A DNA stretch of 64,000 nucleotides from Hyunsoonleella aquatilis (GCF_014270105.1 NZ_JACNMF010000002.1:248001-312000); one strand, 5' to 3'. Shown: positions 1-10,845, numbered from the stretch's first letter. Numbers and translations: made by a program. Notes: generated from the letters alone by a model not told the origin.

Positions 1-2687
1 CGAAACGTCACAAACCGAGGTTGTATAAAATACTCCGAAGCAAAAACCGATACATTGTTATTACCGTTTTGCACTTGCCGTGTGGTGTTTAGCAAGTTGG
101 TAGCTTTAATGGTATATTCCCATTTGGCATCCCTATTCTTTCTATAAGATAGCGAGGCGTTCCAAATTTCAAATTCCTGTGGGGAGCCGTTGGGGTTGCT
201 TTGGCGGTTATAGGTATAGTCGGTTAAAAACGTAAATTTCTTCCAGATATAGGCATCAAAGTCGATGGAAGGCGCATTCGTGGTAAACTTGGTGCTTCTG
301 CCTCCTTGTTCGTTGTTATTTACAGCATATCGGTATCGAATTCTAAAGTTTGGGGCTTCCTTAAAATTACTGCGAATCTCTGGCGTGTAGCTTTGGGAAA
401 AACTTTCGTTTATGGAGCGTTCTCCTTGCACGAACTGATTGAACTTACTATAACTAACCCTCGCGTTTAAGCTCAATCGAAACTTACCAAATGTGCGCTG
501 TATTCTTCCAAAAGAAGATACACTTTCGTCCGCAAAACCTGAATTAAAAAAGTTGTTGGTCCGAACTACACTTTCAAAGTCCGCAATAGACCGAATTTGG
601 TCTACCGCATTGCTATAGGTCACCGAGGCAAACACATTGGTGTAATTAAACAGGTTAAAACTGCGATAAAACAAGCTGACATTATTGGTTACCGCATTTT
701 GCAATTCCGGATTCCCAATGTTAATACTGTTAAAACTATTCAATACTATACCACTGGCCAAACGGGTCACATCAGTAAACTGGTTGCGCATATTATAGCG
801 CAAAGTCAGACTTTCGCTCTTTTTAAACTGGATTCGGGTTTCAAAACTTGGCAATACCAATCCAAAATTATCCTGGGTTTCTACTCCAAACTGTTCGTTG
901 CCGTAACGGTAGGCATGCGCCGAAACACCCGGGGTAAAAGTAAAGATACCCGCCTTCAAAGTGTATTTCACTCCCAAATAATAATCGCTAAAATTGTATT
1001 GAGTATCGTTGGTATCCAGTCCGTCATTATCCGTTGGAACGGGGTCAAAACTGCTACCATCATCCAATAGCTGAAACAAGTTGGAATTGAAATCCTGTCG
1101 GCTCACCATGGCGCCAAGGGTGAAATTGATATTACTGCGATCGTTCAAAATGTTCCAATAATCCAATTTGGCGTCCATTTGATTGGACTTTACGCGTCTG
1201 TTTTGATTCACATTATAACCTATTTGATCGGGGTCGAGCCCTAAATTATCTGCAATGCTTCCATAATTATCCTTATCCTCTAAAATGGCGTTGTAAAACG
1301 GATCTTCATCCTGCAATAAATGTTGTACCTCTAAAGCGAAAATATTATCGTCATTCAAAGTGTAATAATAGTTCAAATTCTGACTGATGCTGTATGGCGT
1401 ATTATCTTCAATCTCATTTGTATTCCCTAATACAAAGGACTCTAAATTCTGTTCTTGAGATTCTTTGGTCAACCGCCCTAACACATCATAATCCAATTGA
1501 TTATTAATATTTGGCTTATAGACAGTGCTTAATTTCAACAGGCCAATATCCGATCGTTGGGTGGTCATTTGGTCGGTTTCATCATCCGGTATCCCTGAAT
1601 TAGGATTGGAATATTGGATAGACCGTTTTTGGCGAATATCCACACGACTGCTATTAAAAATACCAAACCCGCTAATATCCAAAGCTTTAGTGGGCGAATA
1701 ACTGAAATTACCCGAGGCCAATTTGTTTTCAATATCCTGGGCACGATTATTTTGTGTTGCCAAAAATCCTAAACTATTATTACCTAAACTTAAATTGGTA
1801 CCGCTATCTCTACTTGGCGGACGAAAGCCCCCTCCAAATCCCCGTAAATCACTTCGCGTAAGTGCGGGTTCTCCGGTATTGTTCAAATCGCCAATTAGGT
1901 TGATGCTGTATTTTGGGCTGTAGTAAAACAGTTTTGGTTGAAATAAATACAGTTCATTGTCCGTTGAAGCCCCGCCTCCGGCCGTCACATTCCCAAACCA
2001 AAAACTCTTTTTGCCTTCTTTTAGTTTAATGTTAATGGCGTAGTTATCCTGATTGTTGGTTACGCTACTTAACTGTCCCACTTCGGCATAATTCTTTAGC
2101 ACTTGTACTTTGTCCACCGCATTGGAAGGTATATTTTTAGTGGCCAGCTTTGAATCGCCATCAAAAAAATCCTTCCCTTCTACCATCACCTTAGAAACGC
2201 GTTGTCCTTCCACTTCAATTTGGCCTTCATCATTCACCTCCACCCCGGGGAGTTTTTCTAGGATATCCTCCAGCTTACGCTCGGTGCCATTTTTAAAGGA
2301 ATCGGCATTATAAATTAGGGTATCCCCACTAATGGTTACGGGCATTTCATAGGTGAGTTCCACGACATCCAATTGGTTATCCGAAACCATACTTATGTCC
2401 TTATCAATATCTTCGGTAGTGGTCTTTAAAATCTCCTCATATGTTTTCATCCCGATATAGCTCACCTGTAATTTATAGGTGGAATTTTTACTTAGGTTGA
2501 GGATGAACTTGCCCTTATCGTTAGTGATGCCATAAGATTCCAAAGCACTGGTTTCTTGATTAATGGCTACTACATTAGCAAGCTCCAAAGGGTTACCAAT
2601 ACTGTCTTTTACAACACCCTGTAGTTTAATTTGAGAATATCCTAGTGACACTACAAAGGCCAAAATTATGGTCAGTTGTTTTTGCAT
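1..2687 (-). CDS. Outer-membrane beta-barrel protein with carboxypeptidase-like regulatory domain (3' end cut)
   Basis: Reading frame open from ATG at 2687 to the window edge, about 895 codons. Residues 1-19 look like a signal peptide. About 20-105 form a carboxypeptidase-regulatory-like Ig fold. About 115-225 resemble a TonB-receptor plug and include ISGDTLIYNADSF, a motif typical of this Bacteroidota family. The rest is an aromatic-rich beta-barrel. It ends in YFIQPRFVTFR, the usual last strand, so only a few residues are probably missing. No SusD partner is present, so it is not a SusC pair. Two GLPGLI genes lie immediately upstream on the same strand (24 bp gap), suggesting one transcript. 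The family is known as TonB-dependent-receptor-like; the ligand is unknown. Confidence 0.85.
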   Translation of the reverse strand, partial: MQKQLTIILAFVVSLGYSQIKLQGVVKDSIGNPLELANVVAINQETSALESYGITNDKGKFILNLSKNSTYKLQVSYIGMKTYEEILKTTTEDIDKDISMVSDNQLDVVELTYEMPVTISGDTLIYNADSFKNGTERKLEDILEKLPGVEVNDEGQIEVEGQRVSKVMVEGKDFFDGDSKLATKNIPSNAVDKVQVLKNYAEVGQLSSVTNNQDNYAINIKLKEGKKSFWFGNVTAGGGASTDNELYLFQPKLFYYSPKYSINLIGDLNNTGEPALTRSDLRGFGGGFRPPSRDSGTNLSLGNNSLGFLATQNNRAQDIENKLASGNFSYSPTKALDISGFGIFNSSRVDIRQKRSIQYSNPNSGIPDDETDQMTTQRSDIGLLKLSTVYKPNINNQLDYDVLGRLTKESQEQNLESFVLGNTNEIEDNTPYSISQNLNYYYTLNDDNIFALEVQHLLQDEDPFYNAILEDKDNYGSIADNLGLDPDQIGYNVNQNRRVKSNQMDAKLDYWNILNDRSNINFTLGAMVSRQDFNSNLFQLLDDGSSFDPVPTDNDGLDTNDTQYNFSDYYLGVKYTLKAGIFTFTPGVSAHAYRYGNEQFGVETQDNFGLVLPSFETRIQFKKSESLTLRYNMRNQFTDVTRLASGIVLNSFNSINIGNPELQNAVTNNVSLFYRSFNLFNYTNVFASVTYSNAVDQIRSIADFESVVRTNNFFNSGFADESVSSFGRIQRTFGKFRLSLNARVSYSKFNQFVQGERSINESFSQSYTPEIRSNFKEAPNFRIRYRYAVNNNEQGGRSTKFTTNAPSIDFDAYIWKKFTFLTDYTYNRQSNPNGSPQEFEIWNASLSYRKNRDAKWEYTIKATNLLNTTRQVQNGNNNVSVFASEYFIQPRFVTF

Positions 2688-2711
2688 TTGCTTTTGATTT
2701 GTGTTATTGGA

Positions 2712-3569
2712 TTAGCCCCGTTGTCCTCCTCTTCGGCCACCGCCCCGTCTGAAGTTTTCCCGCATTTCCTGAAACTTTTGGGTAGCGAGTTCAATATATT
2801 CTTCCTTGGTGACCTCCTTACCTTTTGTTGGCTCTTTTATGTTGGCCTTATCCTCGGGGTTCAGCACTATTTTCGAACATAAAATCGTCGTTTTATCCGA
2901 ACTTACTTCGAGGATAAGCCCAGGCAATCCCCAATAATTTCCGGGACCTTGGTTCACAGGGATTTGCATCGTGTACCAAGCGGTAATTTCAGTTTCCTTT
3001 GGGGCTTCCTCCGTTTCAGGTTCTTCACTTTCAGCTTCATCTTCGTTTCTTGGAGGCCTTCTAATTGAACTAAAATCAAAATCTTCCCATGTTTTTATAG
3101 CTGTCGCCTTAAAGCACATATAATTGCCTATTTTTTTGGTTTCGCCTGTAATTTTCCAATTCAATTGGGGCAGTTCTTCTTTCACCAAAAAGAGTTTGCC
3201 GAAGAGTTCCATTTCTGTAAGCGACGCTTTCTTTTGTATGTTTTTGTACTGAATACCTTCCAAAGCACCAGACATCATAGCCCCAAATCTAAATCCACCT
3301 TGGTTAGGAGCTTCCAACTTTTCTTCTTCTTTATAAATAGATTCTGTTCGGTTAAAAGTGAGTACAAATGTTTTCTCAAACATAGTTTTTAAACGTTCTT
3401 CCATACGTTTGCGCTGTTCCTCGCTCATCTCGGGTCGTCCAAAAGTGCTCATGTCCACCGAAGTTTTGGACATATAAATGGCTTTACCTTGAAAGTCTTG
3501 GGCATTTATAAATACTGAAACAAATAAGAAAAGGAGTATAGGGATGTGTTTAAGGGAAATAAATGTCAT
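2712..3569 (-). CDS. GLPGLI family exported protein (copy 1)
   Basis: 285 aa with an N-terminal signal peptide (hydrophobic residues 8-22, then NAQDFQG). It carries the family signature GLPGLILEV in the C-terminal half, preceded by a WYTMQIPVNQGPGNYW block. A Glu-rich acidic linker sits near the middle, and the C-terminus is an Arg/Gly-rich tail. GLPGLI proteins are Bacteroidota-specific, exported and of unknown function. They often stand beside outer-membrane beta-barrel genes, as here (24 bp before the barrel gene). It is a clear paralogue of the next gene upstream. Binding of a ligand or metal handed to the barrel is possible, but nothing in the sequence proves it. Confidence 0.88.
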   Translation of the reverse strand: MTFISLKHIPILLFLFVSVFINAQDFQGKAIYMSKTSVDMSTFGRPEMSEEQRKRMEERLKTMFEKTFVLTFNRTESIYKEEEKLEAPNQGGFRFGAMMSGALEGIQYKNIQKKASLTEMELFGKLFLVKEELPQLNWKITGETKKIGNYMCFKATAIKTWEDFDFSSIRRPPRNEDEAESEEPETEEAPKETEITAWYTMQIPVNQGPGNYWGLPGLILEVSSDKTTILCSKIVLNPEDKANIKEPTKGKEVTKEEYIELATQKFQEMRENFRRGGGRRGGQRG

Positions 3570-3689
3570 AATGAAATTTCAATTGGATAGGGTTAACAAA
3601 TTGCCCAAAAAACGTTTTGAACATTCATTTGACATCAATTAAAGCCCTTGGTTTAAACCAAAACTATTAAATATATGTTAAAAAATTGA

Positions 3690-4550
3690 CTAAGACCTGT
3701 TGTATCGTCTTCCCCCTCTGTTATCCCTGAATTCCTTCATCTTTTGGAAAATGATGTCTTTATATTCCTTTTTGGTAGCTTCCTGTCCCTTTTTTGGTGC
3801 CTCAATTTTTATTTTCTCTTGGGGATTAATTACGATTTTAGAGCACAGAATGGTGGTGGTGCCGATATTGAGTTCCAAAATTAATCCAGGAAGCCCCCAA
3901 AACTCAGACGGCCCTTGGCTAATTGGGATTTGCGGAGTGTACCACGCCTCCACCTCGGTCATGGGAATTTCTTCCGGTTCTTCCTTTTCGTCCGAACTTG
4001 CCTCAGCAGTTTCCACTGAATCCTCTTGCGTTTCCTGGCGCAACCTGCCCCATGAAAATTCCCAAAAAGCCAATTCCGAAGAAGGTATCAATGCCATTGC
4101 CTTAAAGCAATTGTAGTTACCAATTTGTTTGGTTTCAGCATCCATTTTCCAGTTGATTTCGAGTAGCTTATCCTTAATCAAAAAACGTTTTCCATAAAAC
4201 TCCTGATCTTGCACAAAGGTGTTAGTCTTTAAATTTTTATACTGTTCCCCTGGCATAAAATTTTTGCCCCATGAGTCTGTCGCCCCAGAGAGGGCATCCA
4301 ACTTTTCATATTCGTTGTACACAGAAGCTTCTTTATTAAAATCTAATATATAAGTCTTCTCCAGCCTGTTTTTCAACCGAGCGGCCACTTGTTTTTTTTG
4401 AGCCTCGCTCATTTTCGCCCCCCATCGGCCCAAATTCATTTGTGCCTTGTAAACGTATTCCGCCCTCCCTTGAAATTCTTGCGCAAAATTTAAGGAAGGT
4501 AAACAAAACAGGAGGGTAAGGATAGTGATTTTTATGACGGTGGTTTTCAT
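3690..4550 (-). CDS. GLPGLI family exported protein (copy 2)
   Basis: 286 aa with a signal peptide (residues 1-23, ending NFAQEFQG) and the signature GLPGLILEL. It shares the same architecture with copy 1 throughout: FxGRAEY/FQGKAIY start, EKTYILDFN/EKTFVLTFN, KQIGNYNCFKA/KKIGNYMCFKA, an acidic Ser/Glu linker and a basic Arg/Gly/Asn tail. The pair is therefore a tandem duplication. It is the first gene of the apparent three-gene unit that ends in the beta-barrel gene. A TATATTTG element lies just upstream. Function unknown. Confidence 0.88.
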   Translation of the reverse strand: MKTTVIKITILTLLFCLPSLNFAQEFQGRAEYVYKAQMNLGRWGAKMSEAQKKQVAARLKNRLEKTYILDFNKEASVYNEYEKLDALSGATDSWGKNFMPGEQYKNLKTNTFVQDQEFYGKRFLIKDKLLEINWKMDAETKQIGNYNCFKAMALIPSSELAFWEFSWGRLRQETQEDSVETAEASSDEKEEPEEIPMTEVEAWYTPQIPISQGPSEFWGLPGLILELNIGTTTILCSKIVINPQEKIKIEAPKKGQEATKKEYKDIIFQKMKEFRDNRGGRRYNRS

Positions 4551-4569
4551 GTTTTAAAATTTTGTTTAA

Positions 4570-4577
4570 CAAATATA
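4570..4577 (-). promoter_or_regulatory. Candidate -7 element (TATATTTG) of the GLPGLI/beta-barrel unit
   Basis: TATATTTG on the minus strand matches the Bacteroidota TAnnTTTG element and lies 20 bp before the ATG at 4550. No clear TTG -33 element is seen, so this is tentative. Confidence 0.4.
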
Positions 4578-4699
4578 CAAAATTGTTGAACATTAATTTT
4601 GGTGAAATCTAAATTCGTAACAATTGAAAGCATTATGAAACGTTTATCAAAACAAGATACGTCCAATAATGGTTCAATTTTTGTACTTTTCAATCTGAA

Positions 4700-5485
4700 A
4701 TGAAGCAGACCCTTTTTCTTGTTTTTATATGCGTTTATTGCAGTGTTTTTTCTCAAAACCCTGTTGAACTGTTGCAGACGAAAACATTAACGCTGAAAGC
4801 AGACCGTATCGTCGGTATTGATAATTTTGGCACCATTTTTTACACCAAAATTAATACCATCTACAAAAAAAATAGGGACACTACGATTAGTTACAATAAT
4901 TTACAATTGGGGAAGTTGACCACAGCGAACAGCTTCAACCCTTTGAAAATCAATTTATTTTATCACGACTTTAATACCGTAATTATTTTAGACAATCGTT
5001 TAGCCGAAATTTTCAAGGTAGATTTCAATACACTAAGGAACTATAGAAATATTTCCCACGTTTCTACAGGTTACGACAATACGATCTGGATTTTCAATCA
5101 AGATACTCAATTATTAGAAGTTTTCGATTACAAAACAGGCATCACCAAAGCCCAAACTTTGAAACCTATTGACAGCCCGATTTTAGATTTGAAGAGCAAT
5201 TATAATTATGCCTATTTATTGACTGAAGATGCGCTTTGGGTTTATAACTATTTTGGGAGTTTGGTGAAAAAAATCAAAAATGATGGTTTCACCGAGATTG
5301 CTGAGAATAATGAAGCCATCTATCTAAAAAAGGAAAATACACTTTCCTATTTGGCCAAAGATGCCAAGGAATCGATTCCCATAGAAACTGATAATATTTT
5401 GATACCTCAGTTTTTTGTAACCAATGAAACCTTGTATATTTACAACTTTGAATCTCTCCAAGAATTCCAAATAAAAATGAAATAA
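4700..5485 (+). CDS. Conserved exported protein of unknown function, beta-propeller-like
   Basis: 261 aa with a signal peptide (residues 1-18, ending CSVFSQN). The mature part is rich in short beta-strand repeats of the kind seen in propellers (GYDNTIWIFNQDTQLLEVFDY, then NYAYLLTEDALWVYNYFG). There are no Cys pairs, catalytic motifs or membrane segments after the signal. It stops 3 bp before the deoxynucleoside kinase and is presumably co-transcribed with it. I do not recognise a characterised family; a periplasmic or surface scaffold is only a guess. Confidence 0.75.
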   Translation: MKQTLFLVFICVYCSVFSQNPVELLQTKTLTLKADRIVGIDNFGTIFYTKINTIYKKNRDTTISYNNLQLGKLTTANSFNPLKINLFYHDFNTVIILDNRLAEIFKVDFNTLRNYRNISHVSTGYDNTIWIFNQDTQLLEVFDYKTGITKAQTLKPIDSPILDLKSNYNYAYLLTEDALWVYNYFGSLVKKIKNDGFTEIAENNEAIYLKKENTLSYLAKDAKESIPIETDNILIPQFFVTNETLYIYNFESLQEFQIKMK

Positions 5486-5488
5486 ACT

Positions 5489-6103
5489 ATGCATATTGCT
5501 GTTGCCGGAAACATTGGCGCTGGAAAAACTACCCTGACAAAACTCCTAGCAAAACATTACAGATGGGAAGCCCAATTGGAAGACGTCGTGGACAATCCGT
5601 ATCTGGATGATTTTTATAACCAAATGGAACGTTGGAGTTTTAATTTGCAGGTTTACTTTTTGAACAGCCGATTCCGTCAGGTACTGCAAATTCGTGAAAG
5701 CGGGAAGAATATTATCCAAGATAGGACCATATACGAAGACGCCCATATTTTTGCGCCCAACCTGCATGCCATGGGCTTGATGACCAACAGGGATTATGAA
5801 AACTACAGGACGCTATTTGATTTGATGGAATCCTTGGTGCAAGGGCCTGATGTATTGATTTATTTGAGAAGTTCCATACCAAATCTGGTAGCCCAAATCC
5901 ATAACCGTGGGCGCGATTATGAAAATTCTATCAGCATAGACTACCTCAGCAGACTGAACGAACGCTACGAGGCGTGGATTCATGGTTATGACAAAGGAAA
6001 ATTACTAATTATGGATGTGGACAAACTCAATTTTGTGGACAATCCAGAAGATTTAGGGCACGTTATCAATACCATTGATGCTGAGATTAACGGGTTGTTT
6101 TAA
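5489..6103 (+). CDS. Deoxynucleoside kinase
   Basis: 204 aa, the normal size for the bacterial deoxyadenosine/deoxyguanosine/deoxycytidine kinase family. The P-loop is GNIGAGKTT (residues 7-15). QDRTIYEDAHIF is the DRS-type motif of the nucleoside pocket, and the Arg-rich lid is NRGRDYENSI. It phosphorylates salvaged deoxynucleosides to dNMPs in the cytoplasm. It is the second gene of a two-gene operon. A second member of the family starts beyond the right edge of the window (63784-64000), so the genome carries at least two. Base preference (dA, dG or dC) cannot be told from sequence alone. Confidence 0.92.
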   Translation: MHIAVAGNIGAGKTTLTKLLAKHYRWEAQLEDVVDNPYLDDFYNQMERWSFNLQVYFLNSRFRQVLQIRESGKNIIQDRTIYEDAHIFAPNLHAMGLMTNRDYENYRTLFDLMESLVQGPDVLIYLRSSIPNLVAQIHNRGRDYENSISIDYLSRLNERYEAWIHGYDKGKLLIMDVDKLNFVDNPEDLGHVINTIDAEINGLF

Positions 6104-6239
6104 GGCGACCTTCTCGATTTTGCAGTTAAAAATCTATTAAATATTCCGCCATCTTTCGTCAAAGTAGATTTATTACTGTTATTTTGTAATGATGCAACCA
6201 ATAAATCGCCTAATCTACACATACAGATTTAAGCTCAAG

Positions 6240-8291
6240 ATGAAACAATTCCTATTTGTATTTTTACTTTTATGTTCCAGTTTGGGGTTTTCCCAGTTGT
6301 ACAACCCGGTAAAATGGAGCACTGAGTTAGAGAAAATTTCGGATTCGGAATACAACTTAATTTCGATTGCAACGATTGAGGCAAAGTCGCATTTGTACGC
6401 TCAGGACATTCCAGAATTTGGCCCTGTTCCAACGGAGTTCACCTATATAAAATCTGGTGAAGATTTCGATTTAATTGGAAAGACAATAGAGGAGGAAGGC
6501 GTTACCGTCTTTGACTCGGTGTTTGAAATGACCATCAAATACTTCGAAAAAACGGCCATTTTTAAGCAAAAGGTTAAACTCCTAAAAGAAGTTGAAATCA
6601 TTAAAGGTTCCGTTTTGTTTATGGCCTGTGATGATGAAAAGTGCACGCCCCCTACAGATGTTGAACTAATTTTCAATTTAAGTGGCAACACACAAACAAA
6701 TAATACCTCCGGCATTGTCCCCAAAATAGATAATGACGAAGCCAATGAACTACTGTACGGGATGTCCCCTACTGATGTTCAAAAAGCGGATTTCAAATGT
6801 GAAAATGAGACTAGCGCAACAGCCTTGGAAGTAGATTCCAGTTCCAATTCATTATGGCGGATTTTTGGATTAGGGTTTTTGGGAGGGCTCCTAGCATTAC
6901 TGACTCCTTGTGTATTCCCTATGATTCCTTTGACCGTTAGTTTTTTCACAAAAAAAGGTACTTCTAATCAGGGTGCTGGTATTTCAAAAGCTTTGCTTTA
7001 TGGGTTTTTTATTTTTTTGGTGTACGTGCTTTTAAGCATACCGTTTCATTTACTGGATTCCGTCAATCCCGACATTTTAAATGAGGTGTCCACCAACGTT
7101 TGGCTTAATATCATTTTCTTTTTGATTTTTATGTTCTTTGCCTTTTCGTTCTTCGGTTATTACGAATTGACACTGCCATCAAGTTGGACTACGAGAACCA
7201 CCCAAGGTGAAAGCACAGGCGGTTTGGTAGGTGTATTTTTTATGGCGTTGACTTTGGCCATTGTGTCCTTTTCGTGTACGGGTCCCATTTTAGGTTCGTT
7301 ATTGGCAGGCTCGTTGACCTCTGATGGAGGGGCATGGCAATTGACCTCTGGAATGGCCGGTTTTGGGGTATCCCTAGGTTTGCCTTTTGCACTTTTCGCG
7401 ATGTTTCCTAACATGCTTAATGCCTTGCCAAAATCCGGAGGGTGGTTAAATTCAACAAAAGTTGTTTTGGGTTTTTTAGAACTGGCTTTGGCCTTCAAAT
7501 TCCTTTCCAATGCCGATTTGGTAGCCCATTGGAATCTTCTTAAAATTGAACCATTCCTCATTATTTGGATTCTCATTTTTGCTGGATTGGCCTTGTATAT
7601 CTTCGGAAAAATTAAATTCCCACACGATTCACCGATTAAAAAACTATCCTTTTTCCGAATAGCTACAGGCATTATGGTGGCTTCTTTTGTCATTTATCTG
7701 GCTTCTGGTTTTAGGGTAAACAAAGACACCAATACGTTTACGCCGTTGACTTTATTAAGTGGCCTCGCACCTCCTGTAGGTTATAGCTTTTTATATCCTA
7801 ACGACTGCCCCAATAATCTGGATTGCTTTAAGGATCTAAAAGAAGGGCTGGCCTACGCCAAAAAGGAGAACAAACCTGTGATGATTGACTTTACAGGTTT
7901 GGCCTGCGTGAATTGCAGAAAAATGGAAGAGCACGTTTGGCCCGACAAAACTATTGACAACTATTTACGAAATGACTTTGTATTGATTTCCCTATATGTA
8001 GATGACAAAAAAGAACTTCCGGAAAGCGAGCAAATTTTTGTGGAACGTTTGGATGGCGGCACAAGAAAACTCAAAAACTACGGGCATAAATGGGCACATT
8101 ATCAAACCCAGTTCTTTCAAAAGAACTCCCAGCCATACTATGTATTGTTAAGCCCGGACGCTAAGACCATTTTGAATGTTCCAGTGGCCTATACGCCTAA
8201 TGAACAGGAATACGCCTCATTTTTGGAATGTGGATTAGAAGTATATCTTAAATTGAGTGAGACAACTCCCCAATTCTTTACATCGAACTAA
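6240..8291 (+). CDS. dsbD: Thiol:disulfide interchange protein DsbD
   Basis: 683 aa from the ATG at 6240. An earlier in-frame ATG at 6189 would add 17 residues before the signal peptide [19 protein letters not shown] and is not favoured. There are three modules. The periplasmic N-domain has Cys130/Cys135 (ACDDEKC). The membrane domain has the redox Cys pair in TPCVFPM (Cys224) and FSCTGP (Cys346). The C-terminal thioredoxin-like domain has CVNC (Cys556/Cys559). It carries electrons from cytoplasmic thioredoxin to periplasmic disulfide isomerases and cytochrome c maturation. It is a monocistronic gene ending against hppA, with a shared hairpin terminator between them. Confidence 0.93.
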   Translation: MKQFLFVFLLLCSSLGFSQLYNPVKWSTELEKISDSEYNLISIATIEAKSHLYAQDIPEFGPVPTEFTYIKSGEDFDLIGKTIEEEGVTVFDSVFEMTIKYFEKTAIFKQKVKLLKEVEIIKGSVLFMACDDEKCTPPTDVELIFNLSGNTQTNNTSGIVPKIDNDEANELLYGMSPTDVQKADFKCENETSATALEVDSSSNSLWRIFGLGFLGGLLALLTPCVFPMIPLTVSFFTKKGTSNQGAGISKALLYGFFIFLVYVLLSIPFHLLDSVNPDILNEVSTNVWLNIIFFLIFMFFAFSFFGYYELTLPSSWTTRTTQGESTGGLVGVFFMALTLAIVSFSCTGPILGSLLAGSLTSDGGAWQLTSGMAGFGVSLGLPFALFAMFPNMLNALPKSGGWLNSTKVVLGFLELALAFKFLSNADLVAHWNLLKIEPFLIIWILIFAGLALYIFGKIKFPHDSPIKKLSFFRIATGIMVASFVIYLASGFRVNKDTNTFTPLTLLSGLAPPVGYSFLYPNDCPNNLDCFKDLKEGLAYAKKENKPVMIDFTGLACVNCRKMEEHVWPDKTIDNYLRNDFVLISLYVDDKKELPESEQIFVERLDGGTRKLKNYGHKWAHYQTQFFQKNSQPYYVLLSPDAKTILNVPVAYTPNEQEYASFLECGLEVYLKLSETTPQFFTSN

Positions 8292-8349
8292 GCTTAATCG
8301 CTAAATGTTGATCGCAACACTTGCCTTACACTTACTACTTACCGGGAAT

Positions 8350-8376
8350 AAAAAAAGCCACGCAAAACGTGGCTTC
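8350..8376 (-). terminator. Rho-independent terminator for hppA (bidirectional position)
   Basis: Perfect 8-bp stem AAGCCACG/CGTGGCTT (8355-8362 with 8368-8375), 5-nt loop. A run of seven T follows on the minus strand. It sits between convergent dsbD and hppA. Confidence 0.8.
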
Positions 8377-8417
8377 AAAAATCAAAAAATAGTTGTTTAG
8401 TTTAGTTAGTTTCCTAT

Positions 8418-10775
8418 TTAGGAAGCATCTTTGATTTTTAGTGCTTGAATTTTAGCCTCAACCTCAGCTTTCTTTCCGGTAATCGTTTCATATGTGGTGG
8501 ACGTTTCACCATTTTCAACAGTTGTGGTAGTCACTACAGCTTTTACTATACCTTCTTCATTAGTTTCGGTCAATTCTACTTTCATTTCCTTTTGGATTTC
8601 AACTTGCTCAATTTGATTGTCCTCAGAAACATAGGCAGTCACTGCATCAGCAGATAAGGCAATACTTGGCGCAATCACCAATGCCACAACGGACATCAAT
8701 TTCAAAAGAATATTTAATGAAGGCCCTGAAGTATCTTTGAATGGATCGCCAACGGTATCGCCAACAACGGCTGCTTTGTGTGCGTCAGTCCCTTTTCTGC
8801 CTTGCTCCTCAATCATTTTTTTAGCGTTGTCCCAGGCACCACCAGCATTAGATTGGAATATTGCCATTAGCACACCACATGTGGTTACACCTGCTAATAA
8901 ACCTCCTAGCATTTCAGCGCCACCTATAAATCCAACTGCAACAGGCACTGCAATGGCCAATAAACCTGGCAGTACCATTTCCTTGATGGAAGCTTTTGTT
9001 GAAATAGCAACACATTTATCGTATTCCGCAACACCATCGGCTTCATCAAAAACCTTTCTTTGTGCATCAGTCGCCTTAGACATGTCTGAATCTACCGCAC
9101 GCATCACCTCCAAAGCTGCTTTCAATTTTGGGATGTCCCTAAACTGACGGCGCACCTCTTCAATCATGGCCATGGCCGCACGACCTACAGCGTTCATAGA
9201 TAAAGCAGAGAATACAAATGGCAACATACCACCTACTAATAATCCTGCCATGATTTTCGGTTGTGACACGTCAATAGCCTCAACACCAGCTGTCTCCATA
9301 AAAGCAGCAAATAGAGCTAAAGCCGTTAAAGCCGCAGAGGCAATAGCAAATCCTTTGCCGATAGCAGCAGTTGTATTTCCAACAGCATCCAATTTATCGG
9401 TGCGCTCTCTAACTTCACTTGGCAATTCGGCCATTTCAGCAATACCGCCCGCATTATCAGAAATTGGCCCATATGCATCAACTGCCAATTGGATCCCTGT
9501 GTTGGCAAGCATACCAACTGCCGCAATTGCAATTCCGTATAAACCAGCAAAGTGATGAGATACCAAAATCGCCGCAGCAATTAAAAGAATTGGAATCATT
9601 GTAGACATCATACCTACGCCTAACCCTGAAATTATATTAGTTGCGGCGCCTGTTTCAGATTGTCTTACAATAGACGTGACTGGTTTTGTACCCGTACCTG
9701 TGTAATATTCGGTCACTTTTCCAACGGCTAAACCAGCGACTAAACCAGCTATAGTTGCCCAAAACACACCCATCGAACTATACTCAACATCTTTAAAAAT
9801 ATACGTTTCGGGAATTAATGCGTTAATAATAAAATAGGATGCCACAACCATTAATCCAGCAGAACCAAATTCTCCAAGGTTTAATGCCTTATGAGGCGAA
9901 CCACCATCCTTTACTTTAACAAATAAAGTTCCGATGATAGACATTATAATTCCAACAGCAGCTAAAACCAATGGTAAGTAAACAGCCCCGATGCCATCAA
10001 AATCTGAACCTGTGGAGATTAATGCCCCCAAAACCATGGTACCAATAATAGAACCTACATAAGATTCAAATAAATCGGCACCCATTCCGGCAACATCTCC
10101 CACGTTATCTCCAACATTATCGGCAATAGTTGCAGGGTTCAATGGATGATCCTCCGGGATACCAGCTTCAACCTTACCCACTAAATCCGCACCAACATCG
10201 GCAGCTTTGGTATAAATACCACCACCCACACGAGCAAATAGGGCAATAGAGGATGCTCCTAATGAAAAGCCTGAAAGCACATTCAAAACTTCATTTAAGC
10301 CCCAGCCCATTTCACTATAAATCATAAATAAACCGCTAAGTCCAAGTACCCCCAATCCAACAACGCCAAGCCCCATTACGGCACCTCCGGCAAATGCAAC
10401 TTCCAATGCTTTTCCGAGTGATGTTCTTGCAGCACTTGTAGTTCTCACGTTAGCTTTGGTCGCTACTTTCATACCGATAAAACCAGCCAATGCCGAACAT
10501 ATCGCTCCGATAATAAATGACACTGCCACCATACCGTTTGAGCCTACTTCATTGCTTCCCTTAAAGAATAACAGCACAGCAACGGCAACCACAAAAATGG
10601 CTAAGATTTTGTACTCCGCCTTTAAGAAGGACATGGCACCATCAGCGATGTTCTTCGCTATCCTTTTCATCTTATCCGTACCTTGATCCTGTTTGCTTAC
10701 CCATGCACTCTTTATAAAAACGAATAGCAAGGCCAACACTCCAAACGCGGGCAATCCTTTTATTAATAATTCCAT
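8418..10775 (-). CDS. hppA: Membrane-bound ion-translocating pyrophosphatase
   Basis: 785 aa and about 16 membrane helices. The substrate motifs are visible: [39 protein letters not shown], and [15 protein letters not shown] near the end. The enzyme hydrolyses PPi at the inner membrane and pumps H+ and/or Na+. [10 protein letters not shown] has Ala where K+-independent enzymes have Lys (GNTTKA), which by family rules indicates a K+-stimulated enzyme. The pumped ion cannot be decided here. After the last helix is an unusual tail of about 60 polar, Thr/Glu-rich residues. The soluble pyrophosphatase gene lies just upstream on the same strand. Confidence 0.95.
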   Translation of the reverse strand: MELLIKGLPAFGVLALLFVFIKSAWVSKQDQGTDKMKRIAKNIADGAMSFLKAEYKILAIFVVAVAVLLFFKGSNEVGSNGMVAVSFIIGAICSALAGFIGMKVATKANVRTTSAARTSLGKALEVAFAGGAVMGLGVVGLGVLGLSGLFMIYSEMGWGLNEVLNVLSGFSLGASSIALFARVGGGIYTKAADVGADLVGKVEAGIPEDHPLNPATIADNVGDNVGDVAGMGADLFESYVGSIIGTMVLGALISTGSDFDGIGAVYLPLVLAAVGIIMSIIGTLFVKVKDGGSPHKALNLGEFGSAGLMVVASYFIINALIPETYIFKDVEYSSMGVFWATIAGLVAGLAVGKVTEYYTGTGTKPVTSIVRQSETGAATNIISGLGVGMMSTMIPILLIAAAILVSHHFAGLYGIAIAAVGMLANTGIQLAVDAYGPISDNAGGIAEMAELPSEVRERTDKLDAVGNTTAAIGKGFAIASAALTALALFAAFMETAGVEAIDVSQPKIMAGLLVGGMLPFVFSALSMNAVGRAAMAMIEEVRRQFRDIPKLKAALEVMRAVDSDMSKATDAQRKVFDEADGVAEYDKCVAISTKASIKEMVLPGLLAIAVPVAVGFIGGAEMLGGLLAGVTTCGVLMAIFQSNAGGAWDNAKKMIEEQGRKGTDAHKAAVVGDTVGDPFKDTSGPSLNILLKLMSVVALVIAPSIALSADAVTAYVSEDNQIEQVEIQKEMKVELTETNEEGIVKAVVTTTTVENGETSTTYETITGKKAEVEAKIQALKIKDAS

Positions 10776-10821
10776 CTGATTATTACTTAGTTTTTGGTTA
10801 ATAGATTTTTTTCAATGTCGC

Positions 10822-10829
10822 CAAAAATA
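10822..10829 (-). promoter_or_regulatory. Candidate -7 element (TATTTTTG) of hppA
   Basis: TATTTTTG on the minus strand, 46 bp before the hppA ATG and just after the ppa terminator, implies that hppA has its own promoter. There is no convincing TTG upstream. Confidence 0.45.
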
Positions 10830-10845
10830 GGAAAATCTATGTGAT

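Noticed and set aside
597-1070. 157-codon plus-strand frame
   Set aside because: It lies antisense within the beta-barrel gene, which reads through the whole region with a coherent protein.
7160-7693. 177-codon minus-strand frame
   Set aside because: Antisense shadow of the DsbD membrane domain; the residue pattern is not protein-like.
8737-9555. Two long plus-strand frames (136 and 129 codons)
   Set aside because: Antisense shadows of hppA caused by its Ala/Gly-rich code.
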